In this document: piece by piece, positions 53,155-60,933 of the stretch
Layout of the letters: each line of letters starts with the position of its first letter
How positions within the stretch are numbered: position 1 is the first letter of the stretch
DNA from: Deltaproteobacteria bacterium
GTDB taxonomy: Bacteria > Desulfobacterota > Desulfobacteria > Desulfobacterales > UBA5852
Length of the DNA stretch: 64,000 bases
NCBI GenBank assembly: GCA_020444045.1
Contig: JAHLLS010000001.1
Span: forward strand, 124,001-188,000
Direction: 5' to 3'
Position numbers and translations under genes: made by a program
The notes under the pieces: generated by a model
The model's database searches: none
What the model saw: the letters and a program-made list of their open reading frames with translations, nothing else
What the model was told of the DNA's origin: nothing

Positions 53155-56076
53155 ATGCCCCAGCTGCCCGACCCGTTAGCCGACGACGCCCGTGACAAAT
53201 GGGCCGCCATTTCCGGAGCGGCCCACCAACGGGGCCTCGATCTCCAGATTCCGACCGAACTGGCCGAAGAAAGCCGGACCGTTCTGGCCTGCAGCGACTT
53301 CGTGGCCCGCACCGCCCAGCGCACGCCTGCTGTTTTCGATGACCTGCTCCACAGCGGCGACCTCCAACGCGCCTATCCTCCCGGAACTTTTCAGGCGATC
53401 GTACAAGCTTGCCTGCCCCCCCCGGCGGATGACCTGGAAAGCGTCGAACAGCTGCTGGGGGTTGCCCTGCGCAAAGTGCGCCGGCGGGAAATGCTGCGGA
53501 TTGCCTGGCGGGACCTGGCCGGCCGGGCCGACCTTGAAGAGACCATGACCGAGCTGTCCGACCTGGCGGATGCCTGTATCGATGGTGCCCTAACCGTCTT
53601 GTATGAGGGCCTGTGCCGACAACGGGGCACCCCGACTGGAAAGGGTGGCGCCCCGCAGCAACTCGTCGTTCTCGGAATGGGTAAACTGGGCGCCCGTGAA
53701 CTGAACTTTAGCTCGGATGTGGACCTGATCCTGGCCTTTCCGGAGGGTGGCCTGACCGTGGGCGCTCCCTCCGCCATATCCAATGACGAGTTCTTCACCC
53801 GACTTGGCCGCCGACTGGTGCGCGCCCTCGGTCAGGTCACGGCTGACGGATTCGTTTTCCGCATCGACACCAACCTGCGGCCTTTTGGTGAAAGCGGCCC
53901 CCTGGCCATGAGCTTTGCCGCCCTGGAAGGCTACTACCAGAATCAGGGTCGGGAATGGGAGCGCTACGCCTGGATCAAAGCCCGCGTGGTGGCCGGGGAC
54001 AAACAGGCCGGCCGCAGCCTGTTGATCCTGCTGCAGCCGTTTATCTACCGACGCTACCTCGACTACGGCGTTTTCGAATCGCTGCGGGAGATGAAACAGA
54101 AAATCGCCATGGAGGTCAAGCGCCGGGGCATCGAAAAGAACATCAAACTGGGCGCCGGCGGCATCCGTGAAGTGGAGTTCTTCGGCCAGATGTTTCAGCT
54201 GATCCGGGGCGGCGTCGAACCCGATCTCCAGGAACGCCGCATCCTGCCGGTGCTTTCACTTCTGGTGGATCATGGCTCCCTGGCACCGCAAACCGGCGCG
54301 GCGATGCGCGATGCCTATCGTTTCCTGCGGCGGGTCGAACACCGCCTGCAGGCCTACCGGGACCAGCAGACTCACGATCTCCCGGCCGACCCGGCCCATC
54401 GTCTGCGACTCGCCTGGGCCATGGGCTACAGCGACCCAACGTCCTTCCTGACCGCCCTGGCAGACCATCGCCGCCTCGTCCACCATCAATTTGCCACCTT
54501 GCTGGAGCCCGTCGCCGAGGACACGGCCACATCCGATACGAAAACGCCGATCGACCCCCTGTCGACCGTCTGGCATGCATTACTGGATCCCGATCAGGCC
54601 CACGCCATCCTGACCAAGGCCGGGTTTGCCGATCCCCCGGATATGATGCGACGGCTCACCTTTTTGCATCGGCAGGCAGACAAACACAAATTCAGTGCCG
54701 AAGGACAGCAACGCCTGGATCGACTCATGCCGCTGTTTCTGACAGAAACCAGCCGGGCCGACCAGCCGGACCTGACCCTGGGGCGCATCATCGACATCCT
54801 GGCCAATATCGGCCGGCGCACCACCTATCTATCCCTGTTGGCGGAAAATCCGATGGTGCTGCAGCACCTCGTGCGCCTGGTCGGGGCGAGTCATTTCGTG
54901 GCCACCTTCCTGGCCCGCCACCCGGTCTTGCTGGACGAACTCATCGATCCCCGCACGCTCTTCAGCCCCCCGGGGCGTGAAGAACTGCAGCGCGACCTGG
55001 CCCACACCCTGGACAGAGTGCCATCGGACGACATGGAGTTCCGGATCGAATCCCTGTGCATTTTTCAACAGGTCAACACCCTGCGGGTGGCCGCCGCCGA
55101 CGTGAGCGGTGTCCTGCCCCTGATGAAGGTCAGCGACCACCTTTCCGACCTGGCGGAAGTCATTCTCGATGCCGTGGTCGCGATGGTTTGGCAGGACCTC
55201 GCCGCCAAACACGGCCAACCGACCGGCCCGATCGATGCCGTGCCCGGCTGCCATGGATTTGTCATTGTGGCATACGGTAAACTAGGCGGCTTCGAGTTGG
55301 GCTATGGTTCCGATCTGGACCTGGTGTTTCTGCATGCCGCTGCCAAGGGGCAAACCACCGGCGGCCCGCACCCCATCGACAACACCCAATTTTTTTCCCG
55401 CCTGGGCCAGCGGGTCATCCATGTCCTGACCACCCATACCCGGGCCGGCCGTATATATGAGACCGACATGCGGCTGCGCCCCAGCGGCAGTTCCGGCCCC
55501 CTCGTCAGCCATATCGAAGCCTTCGCCACCTACCAGCACGAAAGCGCCTGGACCTGGGAACACCAGGCCCTGATCCGGTCCCGCGCCATCTGTGGCGACC
55601 CGTCCCTCAGGGCACGCTATCAGCAAATTCGCGAAGCGGTCCTTATCCAACCGCGCGATCTGCAACAGCTCAAGCATGATGTCCGGGACATGCGGCGGCG
55701 CTTGATGCAGGAAAACGCCTTGCCCGACGACACCGTTTTTGACTTGAAGCAGGGCCGGGGTGGCATCGTGGATATTGAATTTCTGGTCCAGTTTCTGGTG
55801 TTGGCCTGCTCGCATGCCCACCCGAACCTTACCCGTTGGACCGACAATGTGCGCCTGCTGGTGACGCTGATCGACAGCGGGCTGATGGACCACACCACCG
55901 CCTACCGCCTTCGGGAAGCCTATTTGACCTATCGCGCGGCCGTCCATCGCCTGAGCCTGCAGAACCAGCCCCCCGAGCTCCCGGTGGCGCGCTTCCAGTC
56001 ACAGCGGGACCTTGTTATTAGTGCCTGGCAACATTTCCTGGAAGAAAACAGGGCACCCATCGATTTCGCCGAATAA
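53155..56076 (+). CDS. glnE: Bifunctional glutamine synthetase adenylyltransferase/deadenylase
   Basis: Adenylylates and deadenylylates glutamine synthetase in response to PII and glutamine. The 973-residue protein has two nucleotidyltransferase domains: the N-terminal deadenylase (LGMGKLGARELNFSSDVDLILAF, about 180-200) and C-terminal adenylylase (AYGKLGGFELGYGSDLDLVFLH), each followed by helical GlnD-type regions (GGIREVEFFGQ; GRGGIVDIEFLVQFL). Length is normal. It stands at the head of the glnE/glnK-amtB/glnD-amtB nitrogen block. glnA is not in the window. Confidence 0.96.
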   Translation: MPQLPDPLADDARDKWAAISGAAHQRGLDLQIPTELAEESRTVLACSDFVARTAQRTPAVFDDLLHSGDLQRAYPPGTFQAIVQACLPPPADDLESVEQLLGVALRKVRRREMLRIAWRDLAGRADLEETMTELSDLADACIDGALTVLYEGLCRQRGTPTGKGGAPQQLVVLGMGKLGARELNFSSDVDLILAFPEGGLTVGAPSAISNDEFFTRLGRRLVRALGQVTADGFVFRIDTNLRPFGESGPLAMSFAALEGYYQNQGREWERYAWIKARVVAGDKQAGRSLLILLQPFIYRRYLDYGVFESLREMKQKIAMEVKRRGIEKNIKLGAGGIREVEFFGQMFQLIRGGVEPDLQERRILPVLSLLVDHGSLAPQTGAAMRDAYRFLRRVEHRLQAYRDQQTHDLPADPAHRLRLAWAMGYSDPTSFLTALADHRRLVHHQFATLLEPVAEDTATSDTKTPIDPLSTVWHALLDPDQAHAILTKAGFADPPDMMRRLTFLHRQADKHKFSAEGQQRLDRLMPLFLTETSRADQPDLTLGRIIDILANIGRRTTYLSLLAENPMVLQHLVRLVGASHFVATFLARHPVLLDELIDPRTLFSPPGREELQRDLAHTLDRVPSDDMEFRIESLCIFQQVNTLRVAAADVSGVLPLMKVSDHLSDLAEVILDAVVAMVWQDLAAKHGQPTGPIDAVPGCHGFVIVAYGKLGGFELGYGSDLDLVFLHAAAKGQTTGGPHPIDNTQFFSRLGQRVIHVLTTHTRAGRIYETDMRLRPSGSSGPLVSHIEAFATYQHESAWTWEHQALIRSRAICGDPSLRARYQQIREAVLIQPRDLQQLKHDVRDMRRRLMQENALPDDTVFDLKQGRGGIVDIEFLVQFLVLACSHAHPNLTRWTDNVRLLVTLIDSGLMDHTTAYRLREAYLTYRAAVHRLSLQNQPPELPVARFQSQRDLVISAWQHFLEENRAPIDFAE

Positions 56077-56101
56077 AAACGCCCGGATGCAACACGCGCA
56101 A

Positions 56102-56144
56102 AATACAAATTTGTATTATATGGCTGTTTGTATTTCAATTTTGT
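56102..56144. promoter_or_regulatory. Paired palindromic upstream activator sites of glnK-amtB
   Basis: A perfect 16-bp palindrome AATACAAATTTGTATT (56102-56117, core ACAAATTTGT at 56105-56114) and a second core TCAATTTTGT (56135-56144) lie 30 bp apart. They are about 152 and 122 bp upstream of the predicted sigma-54 start of glnK, almost the same geometry as at the glutamate synthase operon. Confidence 0.72.
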
Positions 56145-56205
56145 AATATTTAACCCCGCTTTCGCATTTCCCCTATCTTCCATATTTTCATATAGATTCA
56201 GATAG

Positions 56206-56664
<459 letters not shown>

Positions 56665-56699
56665 CACCGATGATTTCAATGATCCAAAGGAGTCGTATC

Positions 56700-58031
56700 G
56701 TGAAAAGTCTGATTCATGTAATCTTTTTAATCGCAATGGCCGCCGGCAGCGCCTGGGCCGGCGACGACGCCCCGACTGCGCTCAGCAACAAGGAAGCCAT
56801 CGTCCTTGTACAGGACCATGCGAATTATCTCTGGACCCTGATTGCCGCCGCCCTGGTCTTTTTCATGCAAGCCGGATTTGCCATGGTGGAAGCCGGATTC
56901 ACGCGCGCTAAAAACGCCGTCAATATTCTGATGAAAAACCTGATGGATTTCTCCATGGGGTCCATCGTCTACTGGGCTATCGGTTTTGGCCTGATGTTCG
57001 GTGCCTCCGGCACGGGCTGTTTCGGCACCTCCGGTTTCTTTCTGAGTGATTTTACCCCGGACGGCGACCCCTGGGTGCTGGCCTTCTGGATGTTCCAGGT
57101 GGTCTTTGCCGCTACGGCCGCCACGATCGTATCCGGCGCCATGGCCGAACGCACCAAATTTACCGGTTACTTGCTCTACAGTATCTGCGTCTGCGGCCTG
57201 ATCTATCCGATTTTCGGCAGCTGGGCCTGGGGCAGCCTCTTCAACGGCAGCGGCTGGCTGGAGGGGCTGGGTTTCATCGATTTTGCCGGTTCCACCGTGG
57301 TACATTCGGTAGGCGGCTGGGCAGCGCTGGCCGGAGCCATCGTGCTCGGGCCCCGCATGGGAAAATACCAGGCCGACGGCAGTGTGCGCCCCATCCCCGG
57401 GCATAATATGCCCCTGGGGGCCCTGGGGGTTTTCATCCTCTGGCTGGGGTGGTTCGGATTCAATCCCGGCTCCACCACGACCGCCGATAAAAGCATCGCC
57501 ATGATCTTTGTGAACACCAACCTGGCGGCGGCCACCGGCGCGATCCTGGCCATGGTCACCTCCTGGGTCAAGTTCGGCAAACCGGAAGTCAGCATGAGCC
57601 TCAATGGGGCCCTGGCCGGACTGGTCGCTATTACGGCCGGTTGTGCCAACGTCAGCCCTGCCAGCTCCATTGCCATCGGCGCCATTGCCGGCATCCTGGT
57701 GGTGCTCTCGGTGCTGTTTTTCGACAAGATCAAAGTAGACGATCCGGTCGGTGCCGTTTCCGTCCATGGGGTGTGCGGCGCCTGGGGCACCCTGGCCGCC
57801 GGCATCTTCAACATCGGCGGCACCACCGCGGCCGTCATCGGTGTCCAGCTCGTCGGCATCGCGGCCTGCTTCTTGTGGACCTTCCCGGCGGCGTTTATCA
57901 TGTTCAAACTGATCGACAAAACCATCGGGCTGCGGGTGTCGCCTGAAGAAGAGGCCGAGGGACTCGATTTCACCGAACACGGCGGCAATGCCTATCCCGA
58001 TTTCGAGGTTTCCTCCTACGCCCAAAGCTGA
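56700..58031 (+). CDS. amtB: Ammonium transporter
   Basis: Inner-membrane ammonium channel of 443 residues with a cleavable signal peptide (MKSLIHVIFLIAMAAGSAWAG) and eleven helices. The pore twin histidines lie in HSVGGWAALAG and HGVCGAWGTLA, and AGFAMVEAGFTRAKN matches the family. The GTG at 56700 is preferred because AAAGGAG lies 8 nt upstream; an ATG at 56670 is also possible. Coupled to glnK as usual. A strong terminator follows. Confidence 0.95.
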   Translation: MKSLIHVIFLIAMAAGSAWAGDDAPTALSNKEAIVLVQDHANYLWTLIAAALVFFMQAGFAMVEAGFTRAKNAVNILMKNLMDFSMGSIVYWAIGFGLMFGASGTGCFGTSGFFLSDFTPDGDPWVLAFWMFQVVFAATAATIVSGAMAERTKFTGYLLYSICVCGLIYPIFGSWAWGSLFNGSGWLEGLGFIDFAGSTVVHSVGGWAALAGAIVLGPRMGKYQADGSVRPIPGHNMPLGALGVFILWLGWFGFNPGSTTTADKSIAMIFVNTNLAAATGAILAMVTSWVKFGKPEVSMSLNGALAGLVAITAGCANVSPASSIAIGAIAGILVVLSVLFFDKIKVDDPVGAVSVHGVCGAWGTLAAGIFNIGGTTAAVIGVQLVGIAACFLWTFPAAFIMFKLIDKTIGLRVSPEEEAEGLDFTEHGGNAYPDFEVSSYAQS

Positions 58032-58118
58032 CGCCCTCGTCGCCACCGATTGCCCATCGGGGCGACCCTCCCGGCCGGGTGCCATGCCCCATGGTCCCGG
58101 CCCGATCCTCCCTGCCCC

Positions 58119-58151
58119 GGACGCCCGCAGAAGCGGGCGTCCGCTTTTTTT
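58119..58151 (+). terminator. Intrinsic terminator of glnK-amtB
   Basis: Perfect 10-bp stem GGACGCCCGC/GCGGGCGTCC (58119-58128, 58133-58142) with loop AGAA, then GC and seven T. Confidence 0.92.
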
Positions 58152-58208
58152 GCCGGCCGTTGCAATTTACGATTGACAATCAAATCGACTTGGACAAATA
58201 GACCACCC

Positions 58209-59057
58209 ATGGAGAAATTGATTGTCACCGCGGCCTTGACCGGGAATGTGCCGCATCGCGACATGACACCTTATGTGCCACTGACGCCGTTGGAAATCGC
58301 GGCCGATGTCCGGCGCTGTGCCGATGCCGGCGCCAGCCTTGTGCATATCCATGCCCGCGACCAACAGGGAAAACCCACCCTCGAAAAGGCGGTTTTTCAG
58401 GAAACCGCACGCCACATCAAAGCGGTTGCCCCCGACACCATCATTCAGCTCTCCACCGGCGCCCGGGCCGGCCGCGACTGGGAAGCCCGCGCCACCCCGG
58501 TGCGCTTGTTGCCGGAAATGGCCTCCTTTACCACGGGCTCCAACAACCTGCCCGGGATCGTTTATGAAAATTCCCCCGATTTCCTGCTTTTCCTGGCGGG
58601 TGTTTTTCAGGAAACCGGGGTCAAGCCTGAAATTGAAATATTCGAAGCCGGCATGATCAGCAACGCGCTTTTTCTTCAGAAAAAAAAGCTGCTGACCCCG
58701 CCGCTGCATTTCGATTTCGTGCTCGGCGCTCGCGGCGCCATGCCGGGAACGGTTAAAAACCTGATCTTTCTGGCGGATTCCCTGCCGCCGGGTTCCACCT
58801 GGACGGTGGCCGGCATCGGTGCGGCCGAAATCCCGCTGGCGACCGCGGCTATTGCCATGGGCGGGCATGTGCGGGTCGGTATCGAAGATAATCTTCGCCT
58901 TCCCGACGGAACCCTGGCAACCAATGCCCAACTGGTCGACATCGTCATCACCATTGCGCAAACCATGGGCCGCGACATCGCCACCCCGGATGAGGCCCGG
59001 CGCATTTTGTCACTGGATCCGAAAAGCAAAAACCGGATTTTAACCCAGATCGATTGA
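58209..59057 (+). CDS. Beta-keto acid cleavage enzyme (BKACE/Kce family)
   Basis: Zinc enzyme of the 3-keto-5-aminohexanoate cleavage family (DUF849), 282 residues. The metal-ligand motif HIHARD places His46 and His48 exactly as in Kce, and GSNNLPG, FEAGM and VGIEDNLRL-type segments match. BKACE enzymes condense a beta-keto acid with acetyl-CoA; substrates range over 3-keto-5-aminohexanoate, beta-ketoadipate and others, so no specific substrate is claimed. No Shine-Dalgarno is visible. The gene is followed by a class-III aminotransferase, which could generate its keto acid. Confidence 0.88.
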   Translation: MEKLIVTAALTGNVPHRDMTPYVPLTPLEIAADVRRCADAGASLVHIHARDQQGKPTLEKAVFQETARHIKAVAPDTIIQLSTGARAGRDWEARATPVRLLPEMASFTTGSNNLPGIVYENSPDFLLFLAGVFQETGVKPEIEIFEAGMISNALFLQKKKLLTPPLHFDFVLGARGAMPGTVKNLIFLADSLPPGSTWTVAGIGAAEIPLATAAIAMGGHVRVGIEDNLRLPDGTLATNAQLVDIVITIAQTMGRDIATPDEARRILSLDPKSKNRILTQID

Positions 59058-59132
59058 CCGGCTGAGGCCAAAACGCCAAACCAGGCCACTGCCGGCTCAG
59101 GGTTGATGAACCATGGCAACGCTGTCAGCATT

Positions 59133-59142
59133 ACAATTTTGT
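59133..59142. promoter_or_regulatory. Single ACAATTTTGT palindromic site before the aminotransferase gene
   Basis: The same core found upstream of the sigma-54 nitrogen promoters occurs once here (flanks TACAATTTTGTA), about 140 bp before the aminotransferase start. No second copy 30 bp away and no sigma-54 promoter with correct spacing were found, so it could be a different use of the regulator or chance. Confidence 0.4.
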
Positions 59143-59277
59143 ATGATCGCCAATGCGGACACGACCAACGCACGCTCCGTTCTTCATCCGGCACCCGAAA
59201 CGCCCATCATGGCCGACCCCCGAAACGGCACGCTATCGCCGGAAACGCCCAAACGTGAGAGGTAAAAGAAAAATCCC

Positions 59278-60612
59278 ATGGACGCTCGCGAACATGTATT
59301 TTATCGAAACCTGAAGAAAGCCTACCCCATGGCCGATCGCGCCGAGGGGGTTTACATCTGGGACACCACCGGGAAACGCTACCTCGATGGTTCCGGCGGG
59401 GCCTGCGTTGTCAGTATCGGCCATTGCGTTCCAGAAATTTTGGACGCCATACAGCGGCAGTTCAATCGTGTGCCTTTTGTACACAGCAGTCATTTCACCA
59501 ACCCGGCGGCTTGCGAACTGGGTGATCTGCTCTACCAGATGGCGCCCGATGCCTCCCTCACCCGAACGTATTTTCTTTCCGGCGGGTCTGAAGCCGTGGA
59601 ATCGGCCGTCAAACTTATGCGCCAGTATTGGCGGGAAGCCGGCAAGCCCGATAAATACAAGGTGATCTCACGCTGGTCGAGCTTTCACGGCAACACCACC
59701 GGTGCGCTGGCACTAGGCGGCCATACCGCCCGCCGCAGCCACTACCTGCCCCTTTTTCAGCACACCCCGCACATCGAACCCGCCTACTGCTACCGTTGCA
59801 GTTTCAAGGAAACCCCGGAAACCTGCGATCTGCAGTGTGCCGACGAACTCGAACGCTGCATCAAACATGAAGGTCCCGAAGCGGTCGGCGCCTTTATCGC
59901 CGAGCCTGTCGTGGGGGCCACGGCCGGTGCGGTTGTGCCCAAAGACGGTTATTGGCAGCGCATCCGACAAATTTGTGATGCATACGATGTCAAACTCATT
60001 GTCGATGAGGTGATGACCGGCATCGGTCGCTGCGGCCGCAATTTCGGCATCGAAACCTGGGGGGTCGTCCCCGACTTTATCGTCCTGGCCAAGGGGCTGA
60101 GCTCCGGTTACACCCCCCTGGGGGCCGTCATGGTGAAAGACGAAATCCATGCCACCATCCAAAAGGGTTCCGGGGCCTTTGTGCACGGCCACACCTACAG
60201 CCAGAACCCGCTTTCAACCGCCATCGGGGCCGCCGTTTTGCGCTACATCCAAAAGAATGCCCTGGTGGAGCGATCCATGCGAATGGGATCCTACCTGATG
60301 CTGAAACTGGCAAGCCTCAACGCGCTGGACATTGTCGGAGACATTCGGGGCCTGGGGCTTTTTGCCGGCATCGAACTGGTTCGCGACAAAGCCAGCCGCG
60401 CCTGGTTCGACCGCGGCTTAAAGGTCAATCTCCAGGTGGCCAACCAGGCCTTTGAGCTCGGACTCATTACCTACCCGGGCAACGGCGGTATCGACGGTAT
60501 TCACGGCGACCACATTCTGCTGGCCCCGCCTTTTAACATCAACGAAGCGCAGATCGATGAAATGGTCGGCATTCTGCACCGCGCTATCGGCACCGTTCAA
60601 GACCAATTATAG
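59278..60612 (+). CDS. Class-III PLP-dependent aminotransferase
   Basis: A 444-residue omega-amino acid-type transaminase. It has RYLDGSGGACVVSIGH near the N-terminus, the PLP-binding SGGSEAVESAVKL, IVDEVMTGIGRCG and the Schiff-base Lys in VLAKGLSSGYTPLGAV. It is the family of beta-alanine, GABA and other omega-amine transaminases; the exact substrate is not readable. It lies 220 bp after the BKACE gene on the same strand, suggesting a two-step pathway that releases amino nitrogen and a keto acid. Confidence 0.9.
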   Translation: MDAREHVFYRNLKKAYPMADRAEGVYIWDTTGKRYLDGSGGACVVSIGHCVPEILDAIQRQFNRVPFVHSSHFTNPAACELGDLLYQMAPDASLTRTYFLSGGSEAVESAVKLMRQYWREAGKPDKYKVISRWSSFHGNTTGALALGGHTARRSHYLPLFQHTPHIEPAYCYRCSFKETPETCDLQCADELERCIKHEGPEAVGAFIAEPVVGATAGAVVPKDGYWQRIRQICDAYDVKLIVDEVMTGIGRCGRNFGIETWGVVPDFIVLAKGLSSGYTPLGAVMVKDEIHATIQKGSGAFVHGHTYSQNPLSTAIGAAVLRYIQKNALVERSMRMGSYLMLKLASLNALDIVGDIRGLGLFAGIELVRDKASRAWFDRGLKVNLQVANQAFELGLITYPGNGGIDGIHGDHILLAPPFNINEAQIDEMVGILHRAIGTVQDQL

Positions 60613-60624
60613 CCACACGGAAAA

Positions 60625-60654
60625 CAGGCCCTGGCGCACCCGCAATAGGGCCTG
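60625..60654 (+). terminator. Possible terminator after the aminotransferase gene
   Basis: CAGGCCCT (60625-60632) pairs with AGGGCCTG (60647-60654). The T-tract (GTTTTC) comes only after a further 7-8 nt, so the call is weak, but the site is 13 bp after the stop codon. Confidence 0.45.
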
Positions 60655-60750
60655 CTCCGCGGTTTTCATACCCGCACGCTTGACAGGAACACGCGCTTCA
60701 TTCCCCCATACCCGCCCGCCTGCATCGACATAAAATTGCCACAGTCACAT

Positions 60751-60792
60751 ACAAATTTGTCATTTTTAGGGGGAGATACATTACAATTTTGT
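60751..60792. promoter_or_regulatory. Paired palindromic upstream activator sites of glnD-amtB
   Basis: ACAAATTTGT (60751-60760) and ACAATTTTGT (60783-60792), both preceded by T and followed by CATTTT, lie 32 bp apart, about 141 and 109 bp upstream of the predicted sigma-54 start. Same core and nearly the same spacing as at glnK and the glutamate synthase operon. Confidence 0.72.
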
Positions 60793-60870
60793 CATTTTAT
60801 GTCAGCTTTCCGACACGAAATAAATTCATAACATTCTGAAATATTATCTAATCGTATGCAATTCGATGGA

Positions 60871-60886
60871 TGGCACAACAATTGCT
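60871..60886 (+). promoter_or_regulatory. Sigma-54 promoter of glnD-amtB
   Basis: TGGCAC-N5-TTGCT (60871-60886), a perfect match to the -24/-12 consensus. Predicted initiation near 60897, 37 nt before the chosen glnD start. Confidence 0.88.
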
Positions 60887-60933
60887 CAATAGCCCTCTAC
60901 AGCAAACCGGATTCGGAGAAACCTAAAGCAACG

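Noticed and set aside
56727..58085. 452-residue minus-strand frame opposite amtB
   Set aside because: Amt coding on the plus strand is complete with all family motifs; the antisense frame is compositionally odd (Gly/Asp/His-rich).
59114..59129. Possible sigma-54 promoter before the aminotransferase
   Set aside because: TGGCA and GC are present, but the GG-to-GC spacing is one base too long, which sigma-54 does not tolerate well.
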